64,000 bases of DNA from Paenibacillus sp. FSL H7-0331 (GCF_001956045.1 NZ_MRTH01000022.1:62001-126000), one strand, 5' to 3'; shown: positions 1-8,946, counted from the first letter of the stretch. The notes: a model not told the origin generated them from the letters alone. Translations and numbers: made by a program.

Positions 1-3000
1 TTCGATTGGATGGCCGTTACGCATACTGTCGATTCCATAGTCAAAAAGATGATGTATTTAACCGCTTACGATATGGATGAGGAATGGATTGCAGAGCTAA
101 TCGCACTTAAGGATACCACAAGTCCCGACCTTAGAGGGGATCTGCTTAAAGACTTCACGAATGATCCTATGAATCCTGTGCAGCGCGAATTTATTCTTGC
201 AAGTCTGGCTGATAAAAGCATGAGCAATCGCGAAATTGCGCTTAGACAAGCGGCCAAGTTCGATTTGAATGATAATGAAATCGAACAAATGTCAGGAATA
301 TTGAAGCTGAAGACAGGAACACTCAGGCAGAGCGCGATCCAAATCCTGCTGAAGCAGCCTGCCGAGAAGCTGGAAAGTGCGGTAGACCTCCTGCTGAATA
401 GTCGTGATGAGCTCCAGCGCCTGGCCGCATTGGAGATGCTGACAGAATTGAAAGCAGAGGCGGCTCATGTGGGGCTATACACGCGTCTGAAAGAAAAAAC
501 TTCACTCATCAAAGCACCTACGGACAAAGAGAGGCTTCTGTTGAATAAGCTGGAGCAAGCGGATGCGTACACCGAAGCTAATGGTTATGGCCTGTTTGAT
601 CCTGCCATCAGTACGGAATCGTTGACTACGGTGAAACAGGTACCACTCTCCCAACTGGCTGCTGTAAAAAACCTGTTTACATTGTCCTTGCAGCAGATGG
701 AACAATTTCTTCAAGGATTGAGTGACCTGATTCATGATCATCGTCATTATGAATATGAGTTCGAGGATTATTCGAATGCCAAGCAAGCAGTTCTCCTGGG
801 TACAAATTTGAGCACCTTAAAGTGGAGGTACGAAGAGGATGATCTGACTCCTTCTATCGAACGTTATCCAATTGCCCAAGTATGGAAAGATTATTGGCAA
901 GCCAGTGGATTTGGCACCGCAGAGCTGATCCAGCTTGAATTTTATCGCAGAGCAGATGAGCTGTACCGCTATTATTCTGGTGGATTAAGAAGCTGGGAGG
1001 CCAATTATTATGAAGCTCCTGAAGGTTGGCGGACCGAGTTCCTGGAACACTTGTATCCCATGGAAATCGTCAAGGAAATGATCGATTTCTATAAGCGTAT
1101 TCCCTACGCGGATCAGGTCAAGCAGCTTGTAGGAGCCTACCTGGATGATTGCCCCAAATCAGAGAAGTTTAAGGTCGCCGATCAAGTAGCGAATCTGATC
1201 GTGGGTGCTTTTCCAGAGGAACGTTTGAAGGAAGAGAAGGAAGTGAAGCTGCTCGATCTGTATACCGCTATCTGGCACCGCTGGCAGCACGCGTATGTAT
1301 ATGATGATGCATCGTTTATCGCATTTTTTCGCCTACACTATATGTTGTATCACATCCATGAGTACGAGTATAACCACTTATCGATTGAGGATTTTGCTCG
1401 CGCGTACGAGCTGTCGGTTATTGATGATAACATCGTATTCAGGGAGCTGCTGATAAGGCCGAGAAGCGACAATCATATCAACAGAATTACCCATCCTAAC
1501 TTTAAAATTGTTGAGAAGCATCCATCCTTGACTGTATTTAAGGAGCAAGTGCTGGAGCGTATTCTGGAGATCGAGTTGAACCGGGGCGATCTGTCGACAG
1601 AGGTTACACGGCTTGCCAATAGTATCCGACATATGGAAGGCATGGACTATTTTATCCGTATTTTATCTGGGCTTGATAAGGAAAGCTTCGTACGTGGATA
1701 TATATATAGTTATGGTCGCGATGTCACGAAAAAAGAAACGTTCAGCAACCTGCTCAAAGTATGCCATCCGCAAGCTGGAGAAGACAAGGTTCTGCTGAAG
1801 CAGCTGCTGGAGAACAGGAAGATTTCCGAACAAAGACTGCTGGAAGCAGCGATGTATGCGCCGCAGTGGGTCGAGATCGTGTCCGATTATTTGGGATGGA
1901 GCGGTCTTCGGAGCGCAGCCTGGTATTTTCACGCCCATATTAATGAATCCTTTTCTGCAGAAAAGGAAACGATTGTGGCGCATTATTCGCCTATTTCACC
2001 GCAGGATTTCAATGATGGAGCCTTCGATATTCGTTGGTTTCAGGAGGCTTACGAAGAGCTGGGAGCACAGAAGTTCCAGATTCTGTACCAATGCGCCAAA
2101 TATATATCTGCCGGATCGAATCACAGGCGCTCACAGCTGTTTGCCGATGCCGTGCTTGGCAGTCTGAAGCTTGAGGAGATGAAGAACTCCATCAAGGATA
2201 AGCGAAATAAAGACCATCTGCTAACCTACAGTCTGATTCCTCTCGGTAAGAATCGTGACCGCGATATTCGGGAGCGTTATGAATTTATTCATCAATTTTT
2301 GAAGGAAAGCAAAACTTTCGGTGCGCAGCGAAGAGTCAGCGAAGCGAAGACGGCAAACATTGCTCTGGATAATCTGGCGAGAAATGGCGGCTATGCGGAT
2401 GTGATTCGAATGACATGGGACATGGAAGGCAGAAAGCTTGATGATCTGCTGCATTATTTGGAACCCAAGGAACTTGACGATCTGACTGCACAGCTGGTCA
2501 TTCAAGATAACGGTAAGTCCGAAATTCGCTTTACACGTAAAGGGAAGGAGCTTAAATCGCTACCGGCTAGCTATAAGAATCATGAATATATAACGGCTCT
2601 TAAGGAAACAAAATCCGAGCTTACGGATCAATACAAGAGAGCGAAGGCAGAGTTGGAACGTTCGATGGAGGCAGGCAGTGTCTTTACCTTAAACGAAATC
2701 AGTTTGTTAATGCGAAATCCGGTGATTGCTCCATTGGTGAGTGCGTTGGTGTTAAAGGCGGGTGAACATCTGGGTTATTTCTCCAATCATGAACTGTTAG
2801 GGGTTAACGGGGAACGGTATACGATTGGTGACGAGGACCAGCTGCTGATCGCACATCCGCTGCATTTTGCCGAAAGTGGTTTGTGGAGCCCGTACCAAAA
2901 GGATTTGTTCGACCGTCAGCTGAAGCAGCCGTTTAAGCAGATTTTTAGAGAATTGTATGTGCCTAATGCCGATGAGCTCGCGAGCGGAACGCTTTCCCGC

Positions 3001-3645
3001 AGATACGCAGGGCATCAGGTGCAGCCACGTAAAACCGTAGCTCTGCTCAAAAGCCGGATGTGGACAGTCAGCTATGAGGAAGGCTTGCAAAAAGTATATT
3101 ACAAAGAAAACGTGGTTGCGAGTATTTACGCATTGGCGGATTGGTTCTCACCATCGGATGTGGAATGTCCGACTTTGGAGACGGTTCGTTTCTTCGACAG
3201 AAAAACGTACGAGAGCTTGAACCTCAGCCAGGTACCGCCTATTATTTTCTCGGAAGTTATGCGTGATGTGGATTTGGTTGTAAGTGTGGCCCATGTGGGT
3301 GGCGTTGATCCGGAAGCGAGTCTGACCACGATACATATGCGTACAGCTATCGTGCGTGAGTCGCTGCGTTTATTGAAGATAGATAATGTGGAGCTGGAAG
3401 GAAATCATGCACGTATTACTGGTAAGCTGGGCGAATACAGTGTTCACCTTGGTAGTGGCATTGTGCATAAACAGGCAGCAGGCGCATTGGCGATCATCCC
3501 GGTTCATTCACAGCATAGAGGCAAGCTATTCTTGCCATTCATGGATGAAGACCCTAAAACTGCGGAAATTTTGTCCAAAATCGTTCTGCTGGCTCAGGAT
3601 ACCAAAATTAAGGACCCACAGATTTTATTACAGCTTCAGGCTTAG
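1..3645 (+). CDS. DUF4132 (MolR-like) large protein, 5' partial
   Basis: The reading frame is open from base 1 (Phe-Asp-Trp) before the first ATG at 10, and no ribosome site precedes that ATG, so the gene almost certainly begins left of the window. About 1,214 residues are visible. Residues 60-190 are alpha-helical with HEAT-like repeats (for example IQILLKQPAEKLESAVDLL). The last 350 residues form a mixed domain with YTIGDEDQLLIAHPLH and the end block LFLPFMDEDPKTAEILSKI, which I recognise as the DUF4132 C-terminal region shared with E. coli MolR/YehI-type proteins. No signal peptide or membrane segment is visible, so it is probably cytosolic. The biochemical role of the family is not established; links to molybdate metabolism are old and weak. 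A hairpin terminator follows, so it is the last gene of its transcript. Confidence 0.8.
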   Translation, partial: FDWMAVTHTVDSIVKKMMYLTAYDMDEEWIAELIALKDTTSPDLRGDLLKDFTNDPMNPVQREFILASLADKSMSNREIALRQAAKFDLNDNEIEQMSGILKLKTGTLRQSAIQILLKQPAEKLESAVDLLLNSRDELQRLAALEMLTELKAEAAHVGLYTRLKEKTSLIKAPTDKERLLLNKLEQADAYTEANGYGLFDPAISTESLTTVKQVPLSQLAAVKNLFTLSLQQMEQFLQGLSDLIHDHRHYEYEFEDYSNAKQAVLLGTNLSTLKWRYEEDDLTPSIERYPIAQVWKDYWQASGFGTAELIQLEFYRRADELYRYYSGGLRSWEANYYEAPEGWRTEFLEHLYPMEIVKEMIDFYKRIPYADQVKQLVGAYLDDCPKSEKFKVADQVANLIVGAFPEERLKEEKEVKLLDLYTAIWHRWQHAYVYDDASFIAFFRLHYMLYHIHEYEYNHLSIEDFARAYELSVIDDNIVFRELLIRPRSDNHINRITHPNFKIVEKHPSLTVFKEQVLERILEIELNRGDLSTEVTRLANSIRHMEGMDYFIRILSGLDKESFVRGYIYSYGRDVTKKETFSNLLKVCHPQAGEDKVLLKQLLENRKISEQRLLEAAMYAPQWVEIVSDYLGWSGLRSAAWYFHAHINESFSAEKETIVAHYSPISPQDFNDGAFDIRWFQEAYEELGAQKFQILYQCAKYISAGSNHRRSQLFADAVLGSLKLEEMKNSIKDKRNKDHLLTYSLIPLGKNRDRDIRERYEFIHQFLKESKTFGAQRRVSEAKTANIALDNLARNGGYADVIRMTWDMEGRKLDDLLHYLEPKELDDLTAQLVIQDNGKSEIRFTRKGKELKSLPASYKNHEYITALKETKSELTDQYKRAKAELERSMEAGSVFTLNEISLLMRNPVIAPLVSALVLKAGEHLGYFSNHELLGVNGERYTIGDEDQLLIAHPLHFAESGLWSPYQKDLFDRQLKQPFKQIFRELYVPNADELASGTLSRRYAGHQVQPRKTVALLKSRMWTVSYEEGLQKVYYKENVVASIYALADWFSPSDVECPTLETVRFFDRKTYESLNLSQVPPIIFSEVMRDVDLVVSVAHVGGVDPEASLTTIHMRTAIVRESLRLLKIDNVELEGNHARITGKLGEYSVHLGSGIVHKQAAGALAIIPVHSQHRGKLFLPFMDEDPKTAEILSKIVLLAQDTKIKDPQILLQLQA

Positions 3646-3674
3646 GTCAGTGATTTAACGGAAAAATAAAAGGC

Positions 3675-3718
3675 AGGGACATCTGTAGCAGCTACTAAGC
3701 GCACAAATGTCCCTTTTT
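3675..3718 (+). terminator. Rho-independent terminator after the DUF4132 gene
   Basis: Arms AGGGACAT (3675-3682) and ATGTCCCT (3707-3714) pair perfectly across a 24-base loop and run into a T tract at 3714-3718. It lies 30 bases past the stop codon. The 180 bases from here to the next gene are AT-rich and show nothing else. Confidence 0.85.
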
Positions 3719-3898
3719 ATGATCGTAATGGATTCAATTGTATTGTATGTATCACTCGTACAGCTCACCTAATGAGGTATACCGAGACGTTCGAGTTTGC
3801 ATTGACGAATACAATTGTATCCGGAATTTTCAATACGCGAAGCCTAACGGTTCATGCTACAAGAGCTGGTTAACATCATTAAATAATTGTATATGTTA

Positions 3899-4402
3899 TT
3901 ATAGAACACGGCGTGCTGTTACGTAAGTCTTGTCCCATGTACTGCCAGAAAAATTGGAAATCGTAACCCCTACGCCGACTTTATAAGTATGAAGTAATTT
4001 ATTATTGCCCATATAGATGCTGACATGGTTGATTTTACCGTCTCTGTTTGTGTCAGAGAATATTAAATCACCTGGCTTAAGCTGGCTTTTTGAGACATAT
4101 TTTCCTACTTTGGATTGCTGCACTGAAGAACGAGGTAAATTAATCCCGTTTTTCTTATATACATATTGTGTAAATGAAGAGCAGTCGAATGCCGAAGTGA
4201 TGCCCGAGGATGCTCCGAATTTATAAGGGACTCCTAAGTATTTTTTGCCTGTGGCAAATATCTTGTTAGCCGTGGAAGTGCTGGAAGCTGTAGCTGCATA
4301 TGCCGATTGTGGTGTGACGACGAGACTACCTGAAAAAAAGATTGAGAGACTGAGACCAATACCGACAATAGTTTTACCGTAGCGTTTATTCATGCTGTTC
4401 AT
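3899..4402 (-). CDS. Secreted NlpC/P60 (C40) cell-wall endopeptidase
   Basis: A 167-residue protein with a Sec signal peptide that should be cut after SAYA (about residue 36), then one NlpC/P60 domain. The catalytic residues are visible: Cys74 in FDCSSF, His126 in INHVSIYMG and His138 in LLHTYK. The family hydrolyses the gamma-D-Glu to diamino-acid bond in peptidoglycan stem peptides. There is no SH3 or LysM anchor, so this is the minimal form, comparable with the catalytic part of B. subtilis LytF/CwlS. The start has AGGAGG four bases upstream; a second Met at codon 4 sits too far from that site. It is divergent from the next gene and transcribed alone. Confidence 0.92.
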   Translation of the reverse strand: MNSMNKRYGKTIVGIGLSLSIFFSGSLVVTPQSAYAATASSTSTANKIFATGKKYLGVPYKFGASSGITSAFDCSSFTQYVYKKNGINLPRSSVQQSKVGKYVSKSQLKPGDLIFSDTNRDGKINHVSIYMGNNKLLHTYKVGVGVTISNFSGSTWDKTYVTARRVL

Positions 4403-4765
4403 GTTTCCTCCTAAGGTAAGTTTTGGACGGGTGATTTACCCAAAACCACCATACCACAAATAAAACTTCCACTATTTACTAGAGACCTCTGAAAGTCTTG
4501 CCCCGCATGGTATAGATCCTCTTTATTAGAAATTAATGAGAAAATTTTAATCTAAATCCCCTTGACGAAATATTTCCCATGGAAAACAAATCTTTTTGTT
4601 AATGAGTTCGAGCTGTTGTTTGATGCTTGAGCGTCAAGAATAAGAGAAATGGCACCTATACAGAAACAATGAATTGATGTATGCTTTTTAAGGAAATATA
4701 TCCCATTAGATCGATTGAATCTATCATGTGCTGTAGTTGCTATATTGATGCTTGGGGTGAACAAG
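4403..4765. other. Divergent intergenic region
   Basis: A 363-base AT-rich spacer between the minus-strand NlpC/P60 gene and the plus-strand cargo-like gene. It must hold both promoters, but I see no convincing -35/-10 pair, operator or hairpin. A TTG-initiated in-frame extension of the downstream gene (from 4715) is open but has no ribosome site. Confidence 0.5.
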
Positions 4766-6229
4766 ATGTTCGATTTTCACAAAATCAGAAGAACAAGCGT
4801 TAATTCGCAGCAGTCGACGTCAACGCGGCGATCACAGGTACCATCAACAATAGATCATTTGCAGCAGACCATTGGTAATCGTGCGTTAGGCCGTATGATA
4901 CAGTCCCACGAGTCAGTAGAGAGAACAGGTTCAACAACTGCTATGGATATGCCGGTAGGTGGAATAACCGTACAACGAATGATTGACAAAACTAACGGAC
5001 AACTGGTACATATCGACTGGGATCACATAGCGGAAGATGAACTTCAAATCGTGCTCAATCATGTTCATGATGGTAACTACGAACTGGAGGCGGGAGATCA
5101 GGAACGGCTGCGTGGTGTCATTTCCCGTCATGCACAGGTCAATTCAGAGACACAGACGAATAGGGAGGAAGAGGAAAAAGAAGCTTCATCCGAAGATGAA
5201 GAGCACCTTGTTGATGATGCATACATGGATTTTATCCATCATACGATTGATGAAAATGAGGAAGCGGAGAAGGAAGATCCCAATTACGATTTTGAGAAAG
5301 AATTCAGTCCGGAGCAGCAGGAAATCTATGATAAGTTCCACCCGATGTATGAAGCAAGAATGGAGGAAAAGGGCAAGAGGTTTCCTGGGAAATCGGCACA
5401 GGGCAATATGCTCGAGCATAACTTCTCTGCGTTCAGCAGCAATATGGGCTTCCAGGAAATCGATGGTAATGCGGCTGCGAAGAATATTCCCGGCATCGAT
5501 CATTTTGTCGATATGCCCTCGTATCTGTTTGTGCAGGATAAGCTTCATTTATCCGCTCATACGGCAAAACCCGAGACTTATCGTAAGCACTATAAGAATC
5601 GGCCCAAAATGGCCAAAAACTTCCTTAAATCGATGGCCAGCGATGGTAAGAGAGGTGAGAGTCTGCGGACAACGATGAAATCGATTGTCGACAACCCGGA
5701 CTGGACCCATAAGGAAAGTGCTGCGTCGATCCATGGCGGAGTTGAGAAGCACCGCAAGGAATATAAAGAAGCGGTTGATGACGATGAAGCACAGACGCTG
5801 CCAAGCATAGAAGATAATAAAGAGCTTGTTGATCAAATCACGAGCAATATCGCTTTTTCCATCCCATCCGATATGTGGGAGAAGCTGAAAGCGGACGAAA
5901 CGATCTCAAAGGAGGAGATGAGTGCCTATCTCCGGCTTGATCTGAGTACGAGTGATTTCAAAAAAATCCTGGATCGTATGCAGGATGTAGTTGCACCCTG
6001 GAATGAAGTTGGGGCCAATTCTGACGATGAAGCTTATATCGGCTCGGATGACGAGGAAGAGGAAAAAGAAGCTCGGGGTCAGGAGGAGGAAGAGGGTTCA
6101 TCGGATGAAGAGGAAGAGTTAGGCGAGCGACCGATTGGGCGTGGCAGGAAACGTCCTCAACGGTTGACAAGACTAACTAACAACAAGACCAAACACCGCA
6201 AATACGATTCGGAAGATAGCAGCGAATAG
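4766..6229 (+). CDS. Protein with injection-system cargo N-terminal motif (DUF4157-associated), possible nuclease
   Basis: A 488-residue acidic, soluble protein. Residues 31-44 read HLQQTIGNRALGRM, the short motif found at the N-terminus of many DUF4157 and other extracellular contractile injection system (eCIS) cargo proteins. The tail (from about 400) is low-complexity acidic, then basic. Between them lies an alpha/beta stretch with Glu217, Asp245 (PGIDHFVD) and Gln257-x-Lys259 (VQDKLH), a spacing that resembles a PD-(D/E)XK nuclease core; that reading is inference from three residues. The ATG at 4766 has GGGGTGA five bases upstream, so it is preferred over ATG 4748 and TTG 4715. No tube, sheath or baseplate gene is nearby. 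It could instead be a polymorphic toxin or a structural protein. Confidence 0.6.
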   Translation: MFDFHKIRRTSVNSQQSTSTRRSQVPSTIDHLQQTIGNRALGRMIQSHESVERTGSTTAMDMPVGGITVQRMIDKTNGQLVHIDWDHIAEDELQIVLNHVHDGNYELEAGDQERLRGVISRHAQVNSETQTNREEEEKEASSEDEEHLVDDAYMDFIHHTIDENEEAEKEDPNYDFEKEFSPEQQEIYDKFHPMYEARMEEKGKRFPGKSAQGNMLEHNFSAFSSNMGFQEIDGNAAAKNIPGIDHFVDMPSYLFVQDKLHLSAHTAKPETYRKHYKNRPKMAKNFLKSMASDGKRGESLRTTMKSIVDNPDWTHKESAASIHGGVEKHRKEYKEAVDDDEAQTLPSIEDNKELVDQITSNIAFSIPSDMWEKLKADETISKEEMSAYLRLDLSTSDFKKILDRMQDVVAPWNEVGANSDDEAYIGSDDEEEEKEARGQEEEEGSSDEEEELGERPIGRGRKRPQRLTRLTNNKTKHRKYDSEDSSE

Positions 6230-6273
6230 GTCGGAAAGGCGTGAAATGAATCTTACTCAATGACAATGAATTA

Positions 6274-6930
6274 ATGAACATACAAGCGGCGACTTTGTAC
6301 GTACTCAATGAGAAAAACAAAATAATCGGTATCAATGAACGTAATCAGACTAGCGTAACGGCAGTTTTTATTGGTAGAACGAGGGAATCCATTAGTACTT
6401 ATTTTCATACCGATCTGCCACAATCCATTGTTGAAGAGATTCAACAACACACATTGGAGTCCATTCATGTCTTGAATCTATGTAGGATAATTGAGAAATA
6501 CAAGCCAGTAAAAGACATATGGATAGGACCCGCTTTTACATTTAACCAGGACAACATGTTCATTTCTGAAAGTGAAATTACTCTTATTGATGAATCCAAT
6601 AAGAATTTGTTGCTCCAGCATTTTAGTGAACTATTAGGTGAGCTGGAAGAACGAATGCCTATAGCAGCATATATCATCAATGATGAAGCTGTTTCTGTTT
6701 GTTGTAGTGCACGTATATCAAGCCAAGCAGCAGAAGCGGGTTTGATGACGATAGAACCCTATAGGGGAAAGGGAATTGGACAGAAAGTTGTACATAAATG
6801 GAGTGATGAAATTTTTAAACAAGGACTACTCCCTATTTATAGTACTTCATGGGACAACTTGAGTTCACAGCGAGTAGCCCAGAAATTGGGGTTAATTCAA
6901 TTTGGAATGGATTTTAGTATAAGAGTTTAA
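6274..6930 (+). CDS. GNAT-family N-acetyltransferase
   Basis: A 218-residue cytosolic protein. The C-terminal half carries the acetyl-CoA binding loop PYRGKGIGQKVV (about residues 164-175), preceded by the beta strand AGLMTIEP and followed by the helix SSQRVAQKLGLIQFG typical of GNAT motif B. The N-terminal 100 residues do not match a family I recognise, so the acyl acceptor is unknown; this layout occurs in two-domain GNATs of Bacillales. The ribosome site before ATG 6274 is weak, and upstream in-frame codons hit a stop at 6247, so no better start exists. The 44-base gap to the previous gene leaves room for read-through, but no functional link is visible. Confidence 0.82.
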   Translation: MNIQAATLYVLNEKNKIIGINERNQTSVTAVFIGRTRESISTYFHTDLPQSIVEEIQQHTLESIHVLNLCRIIEKYKPVKDIWIGPAFTFNQDNMFISESEITLIDESNKNLLLQHFSELLGELEERMPIAAYIINDEAVSVCCSARISSQAAEAGLMTIEPYRGKGIGQKVVHKWSDEIFKQGLLPIYSTSWDNLSSQRVAQKLGLIQFGMDFSIRV

Positions 6931-6989
6931 TGTCTATATAGTAGGATAGGATATTATAAATAATTTTAGAGAGAAGCGGAGACAAGGTT

Positions 6990-7553
6990 ATGAAAACATT
7001 AGCTGTGTATTGTGGTTCAAGTACAGGCATTGACCCTATTTATATGGAGGAAGCAAGGAAATTGGGTCAAGCTTTGGCTGCGAATGGGCTGGATCTTGTA
7101 TACGGAGGCGCAGCAGTTGGCTGTATGGGTGCTGTAGCTGATGCGGTTATGGAATCTGGTGGCAAGGTGATAGGGGTCATACCCAAAAAGCTGGCTAATG
7201 TTGAGATTGCACATGAGCATCTTACAGAACTGCATATCGTCGATACTATGCATGAAAGAAAGGCTCTAATGGCACAGTATGCGGATGGTTTTATCGCACT
7301 TCCGGGTGGAACAGGCACTTTGGAAGAATGGTTTGAAGTCTTTACATGGGCACAGCTAGGGTACCATAACAAACCATGTGCCTTGTTGAATATTAATAAT
7401 TATTACACACCGATTTTATCGCTTTTTGATCATATGATTGAACAAGGATTTGTAAAAGAAGCGTATAAAAATTTAATAGTTATTGACAATGACCCTACAT
7501 TATTAATCGAACAGCTCAAGAACTTTAAAGCAGAGTATATAAACAAGTGGTAA
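6990..7553 (+). CDS. LOG-family protein (YvdD-like nucleoside 5'-monophosphate phosphoribohydrolase)
   Basis: A 187-residue Rossmann-like protein with the family signature PGGTGTLEE at about residues 109-117 and the N-terminal YCGSSTG loop. LOG proteins cleave N6-modified AMP (cytokinin nucleotides) or other nucleoside monophosphates to base plus ribose 5-phosphate. Length is typical of the family. It lies directly upstream of a purine riboswitch and a DMT exporter, which is suggestive because LOG enzymes release purine bases, but the riboswitch has its own promoter. It has its own ribosome site (AGCGGAGA). Confidence 0.92.
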   Translation: MKTLAVYCGSSTGIDPIYMEEARKLGQALAANGLDLVYGGAAVGCMGAVADAVMESGGKVIGVIPKKLANVEIAHEHLTELHIVDTMHERKALMAQYADGFIALPGGTGTLEEWFEVFTWAQLGYHNKPCALLNINNYYTPILSLFDHMIEQGFVKEAYKNLIVIDNDPTLLIEQLKNFKAEYINKW

Positions 7554-7595
7554 GTCTGCACCATAGGATTAACCTTAGTTACATGCGTTCTCCTA

Positions 7596-7624
7596 TTGAC
7601 AATAGCTAACGCAGCATGTAATAT
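7596..7624 (+). promoter_or_regulatory. Promoter for the riboswitch transcript
   Basis: A perfect -35 TTGACA (7596-7601), a 17-base spacer and TAATAT (7619-7624) give a vegetative promoter about 35 bases upstream of the aptamer. It is embedded between imperfect inverted arms (TTACATGC near 7579 and GCATGTAA near 7614) that may also end the LOG transcript. Confidence 0.6.
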
Positions 7625-7657
7625 TCAATGTATTGTTTAACTCATCACTCATTATTC

Positions 7658-7724
7658 ATTCGTATAACCTCACGACATTAGGGTGAGGGTCTCTACAGGA
7701 AGCCTTAACTTCCTAACTACGAAT
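7658..7724 (+). promoter_or_regulatory. Purine riboswitch aptamer, guanine-type (C74)
   Basis: The three-way junction can be read base by base. P1: ATTCGTA (7658-7664) pairs TACGAAT (7718-7724). P2: CCTCAC (7668-7673) pairs GTGAGG (7683-7688). P3: AGGAAG (7697-7702) pairs CTTCCT (7709-7714), with loop CCTTAA. The junction strands TAA, GGTCTCTAC and AACTACG match the purine-riboswitch core, including U47, U51 and the GG/CC loop-loop contact. The base equivalent to position 74 is C (7717), which in the known class specifies guanine or hypoxanthine; U would specify adenine. Confidence 0.9.
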
Positions 7725-7770
7725 ATAGGACATCTTCGATGATTCTATATTCGTAGTTAGGAAGTTTTTT
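7707..7770 (+). terminator. Riboswitch expression platform (terminator)
   Basis: A perfect 22-base inverted repeat: left arm 7707-7728, right arm 7745-7766, loop of 16, followed by a T run ending at 7770. The left arm consists of the 3' strand of P3, the J3/1 strand and the 3' strand of P1. The folded aptamer and the terminator are therefore mutually exclusive without a separate antiterminator. This is the layout of the B. subtilis pbuE ON switch: ligand binding should prevent termination. Confidence 0.85.
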
Positions 7771-7813
7771 GCTTTCTCGTGGATTGCGTGAAGCAAGGGA
7801 GGACATCATAGAA

Positions 7814-8767
7814 ATGAAATATTTGTTATCTGTTTTAATGGGTGCCATCTGTTACGGCATTCTTTCAACAATTGTTGTTACTGCTTACGGAGAAGGCTAC
7901 GAGCTTGGAGAAGTGGTAGGCAGCCAACTGCTGGTCGGTTGTATTCTGGCCTGGGGATTCATGCTGCTCACGAAGTGGCGGGAAAAAAGCAGGCTGGGAT
8001 CGAGATCAGGAAAAGCCTCCACTGCTAACCCCAAGCTGACTTGGAAGCAGCGATTGTTCCTTATGGCTGCCGGAACTCCTACGGCTATAACGGGACTGCT
8101 GTATTACGAATCCTTAAGGTACATCCCGAATTCTTTGGCTATCATTTTACTATTCCAGTTTACCTGGATTGGTGTACTGATTCACGCTATAAGCCATCGA
8201 AAACGTCCAAATGGGATTGTGCTTCTCACGCTAGTTATCTTGTTCGGCGGCACGTTGCTGGCTGCTGGCATCGTAGAGCAGGGGATGTCCAGATTTAACT
8301 GGATCGGTGTCGCTTTGGGGCTGCTATCCGCGGTGAGCTATTCATTGTTCATTTTGCTTAGCGGTAAAGCGATACCTTCCGTACATCCGGCATACCGCAG
8401 CGGTTGGATGATCACAGGTGGCATGCTGCTTGTGTTTATTTTGTTCCCTCCTTATTTTCTGATCAACGGACTTCTATTGGGGAATCTGCTTCTATTCGGA
8501 TTTATGCTCGGGCTATTCGGTGCTTTCCTGCCACCCGTACTGTTTGCAGTTGGAGTTCCTCATATCGGAGAAGGTATGACTGGCATTCTCGGTGCTTCTG
8601 AGCTTCCTGTTGCGGTCTTTTTATCTGCCGTCGTCCTGCATGAACATGTAAGTGTACTTCAGTGGATTGGTGTTGCATTAGTTATGCTTGGTGTTGCACT
8701 TCCCGAGGTATTCAAAAGAATCAGGCGACAGGGCGACAATTATACCGTTTCCAGCCTCGATTCCTAA
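7814..8767 (+). CDS. EamA/DMT-family transporter under purine riboswitch control
   Basis: A 317-residue integral membrane protein with about ten hydrophobic segments in two halves, as in the EamA drug/metabolite transporter family; exporters of amino acids, bases and drugs belong here. ATG 7814 is chosen because AGGGAGG (7796-7802) precedes it and the protein then begins MKYLLSVLMGA, a normal first helix; the longer TTG start at 7769 would fall inside the terminator stem. The position behind an ON-type purine aptamer suggests export of a purine or analogue (inference). A terminator follows directly. Confidence 0.88.
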   Translation: MKYLLSVLMGAICYGILSTIVVTAYGEGYELGEVVGSQLLVGCILAWGFMLLTKWREKSRLGSRSGKASTANPKLTWKQRLFLMAAGTPTAITGLLYYESLRYIPNSLAIILLFQFTWIGVLIHAISHRKRPNGIVLLTLVILFGGTLLAAGIVEQGMSRFNWIGVALGLLSAVSYSLFILLSGKAIPSVHPAYRSGWMITGGMLLVFILFPPYFLINGLLLGNLLLFGFMLGLFGAFLPPVLFAVGVPHIGEGMTGILGASELPVAVFLSAVVLHEHVSVLQWIGVALVMLGVALPEVFKRIRRQGDNYTVSSLDS

Positions 8768-8787
8768 TGATCATGATCGTCTTGATT

Positions 8788-8824
8788 AAGGCAAGTTCCT
8801 TTACATAGGAGCTTGCCTTCTTTG
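8788..8824 (+). terminator. Terminator after the EamA gene
   Basis: AAGGCAAG (8788-8795) pairs CTTGCCTT (8812-8819), with inner TTCCT/AGGAG pairing and a short T-rich end. It closes the riboswitch-controlled transcript. Confidence 0.75.
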
Positions 8825-8878
8825 TGTGATTATTCAACGGTTTCGACCGTTGTGCCACCAACTCGCGCTTCATTAAGC

Positions 8879-8905
8879 ACGTATTAAGCGAACTCCCATA
8901 AAATA
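8879..8905 (+). promoter_or_regulatory. Sigma-K type promoter of tgl
   Basis: AC (8879-8880), exactly 16 bases, then CATAAAATA (8897-8905). This matches the sigma-K consensus AC-N16-CATANNNTA in full. It lies about 40 bases before the start codon of the spore transglutaminase gene, whose B. subtilis counterpart is transcribed late in the mother cell. Confidence 0.8.
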
Positions 8906-8946
8906 GAACAAACGCCTAACTAATGATGTGATAGGAGGAAAAGCCC

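Noticed and set aside
3730..3895. CAATTGTAT recurring three times
   Set aside because: The copies are short, AT-rich, unevenly spaced and in no evident relation to a promoter; chance is enough.
5037..5678. A 213-codon arginine-rich open frame overlapping the cargo-like gene
   Set aside because: It lies in another frame of a gene with strong ribosome site and coherent protein features; its composition is the shadow of acidic GAA/GAT-rich codons.
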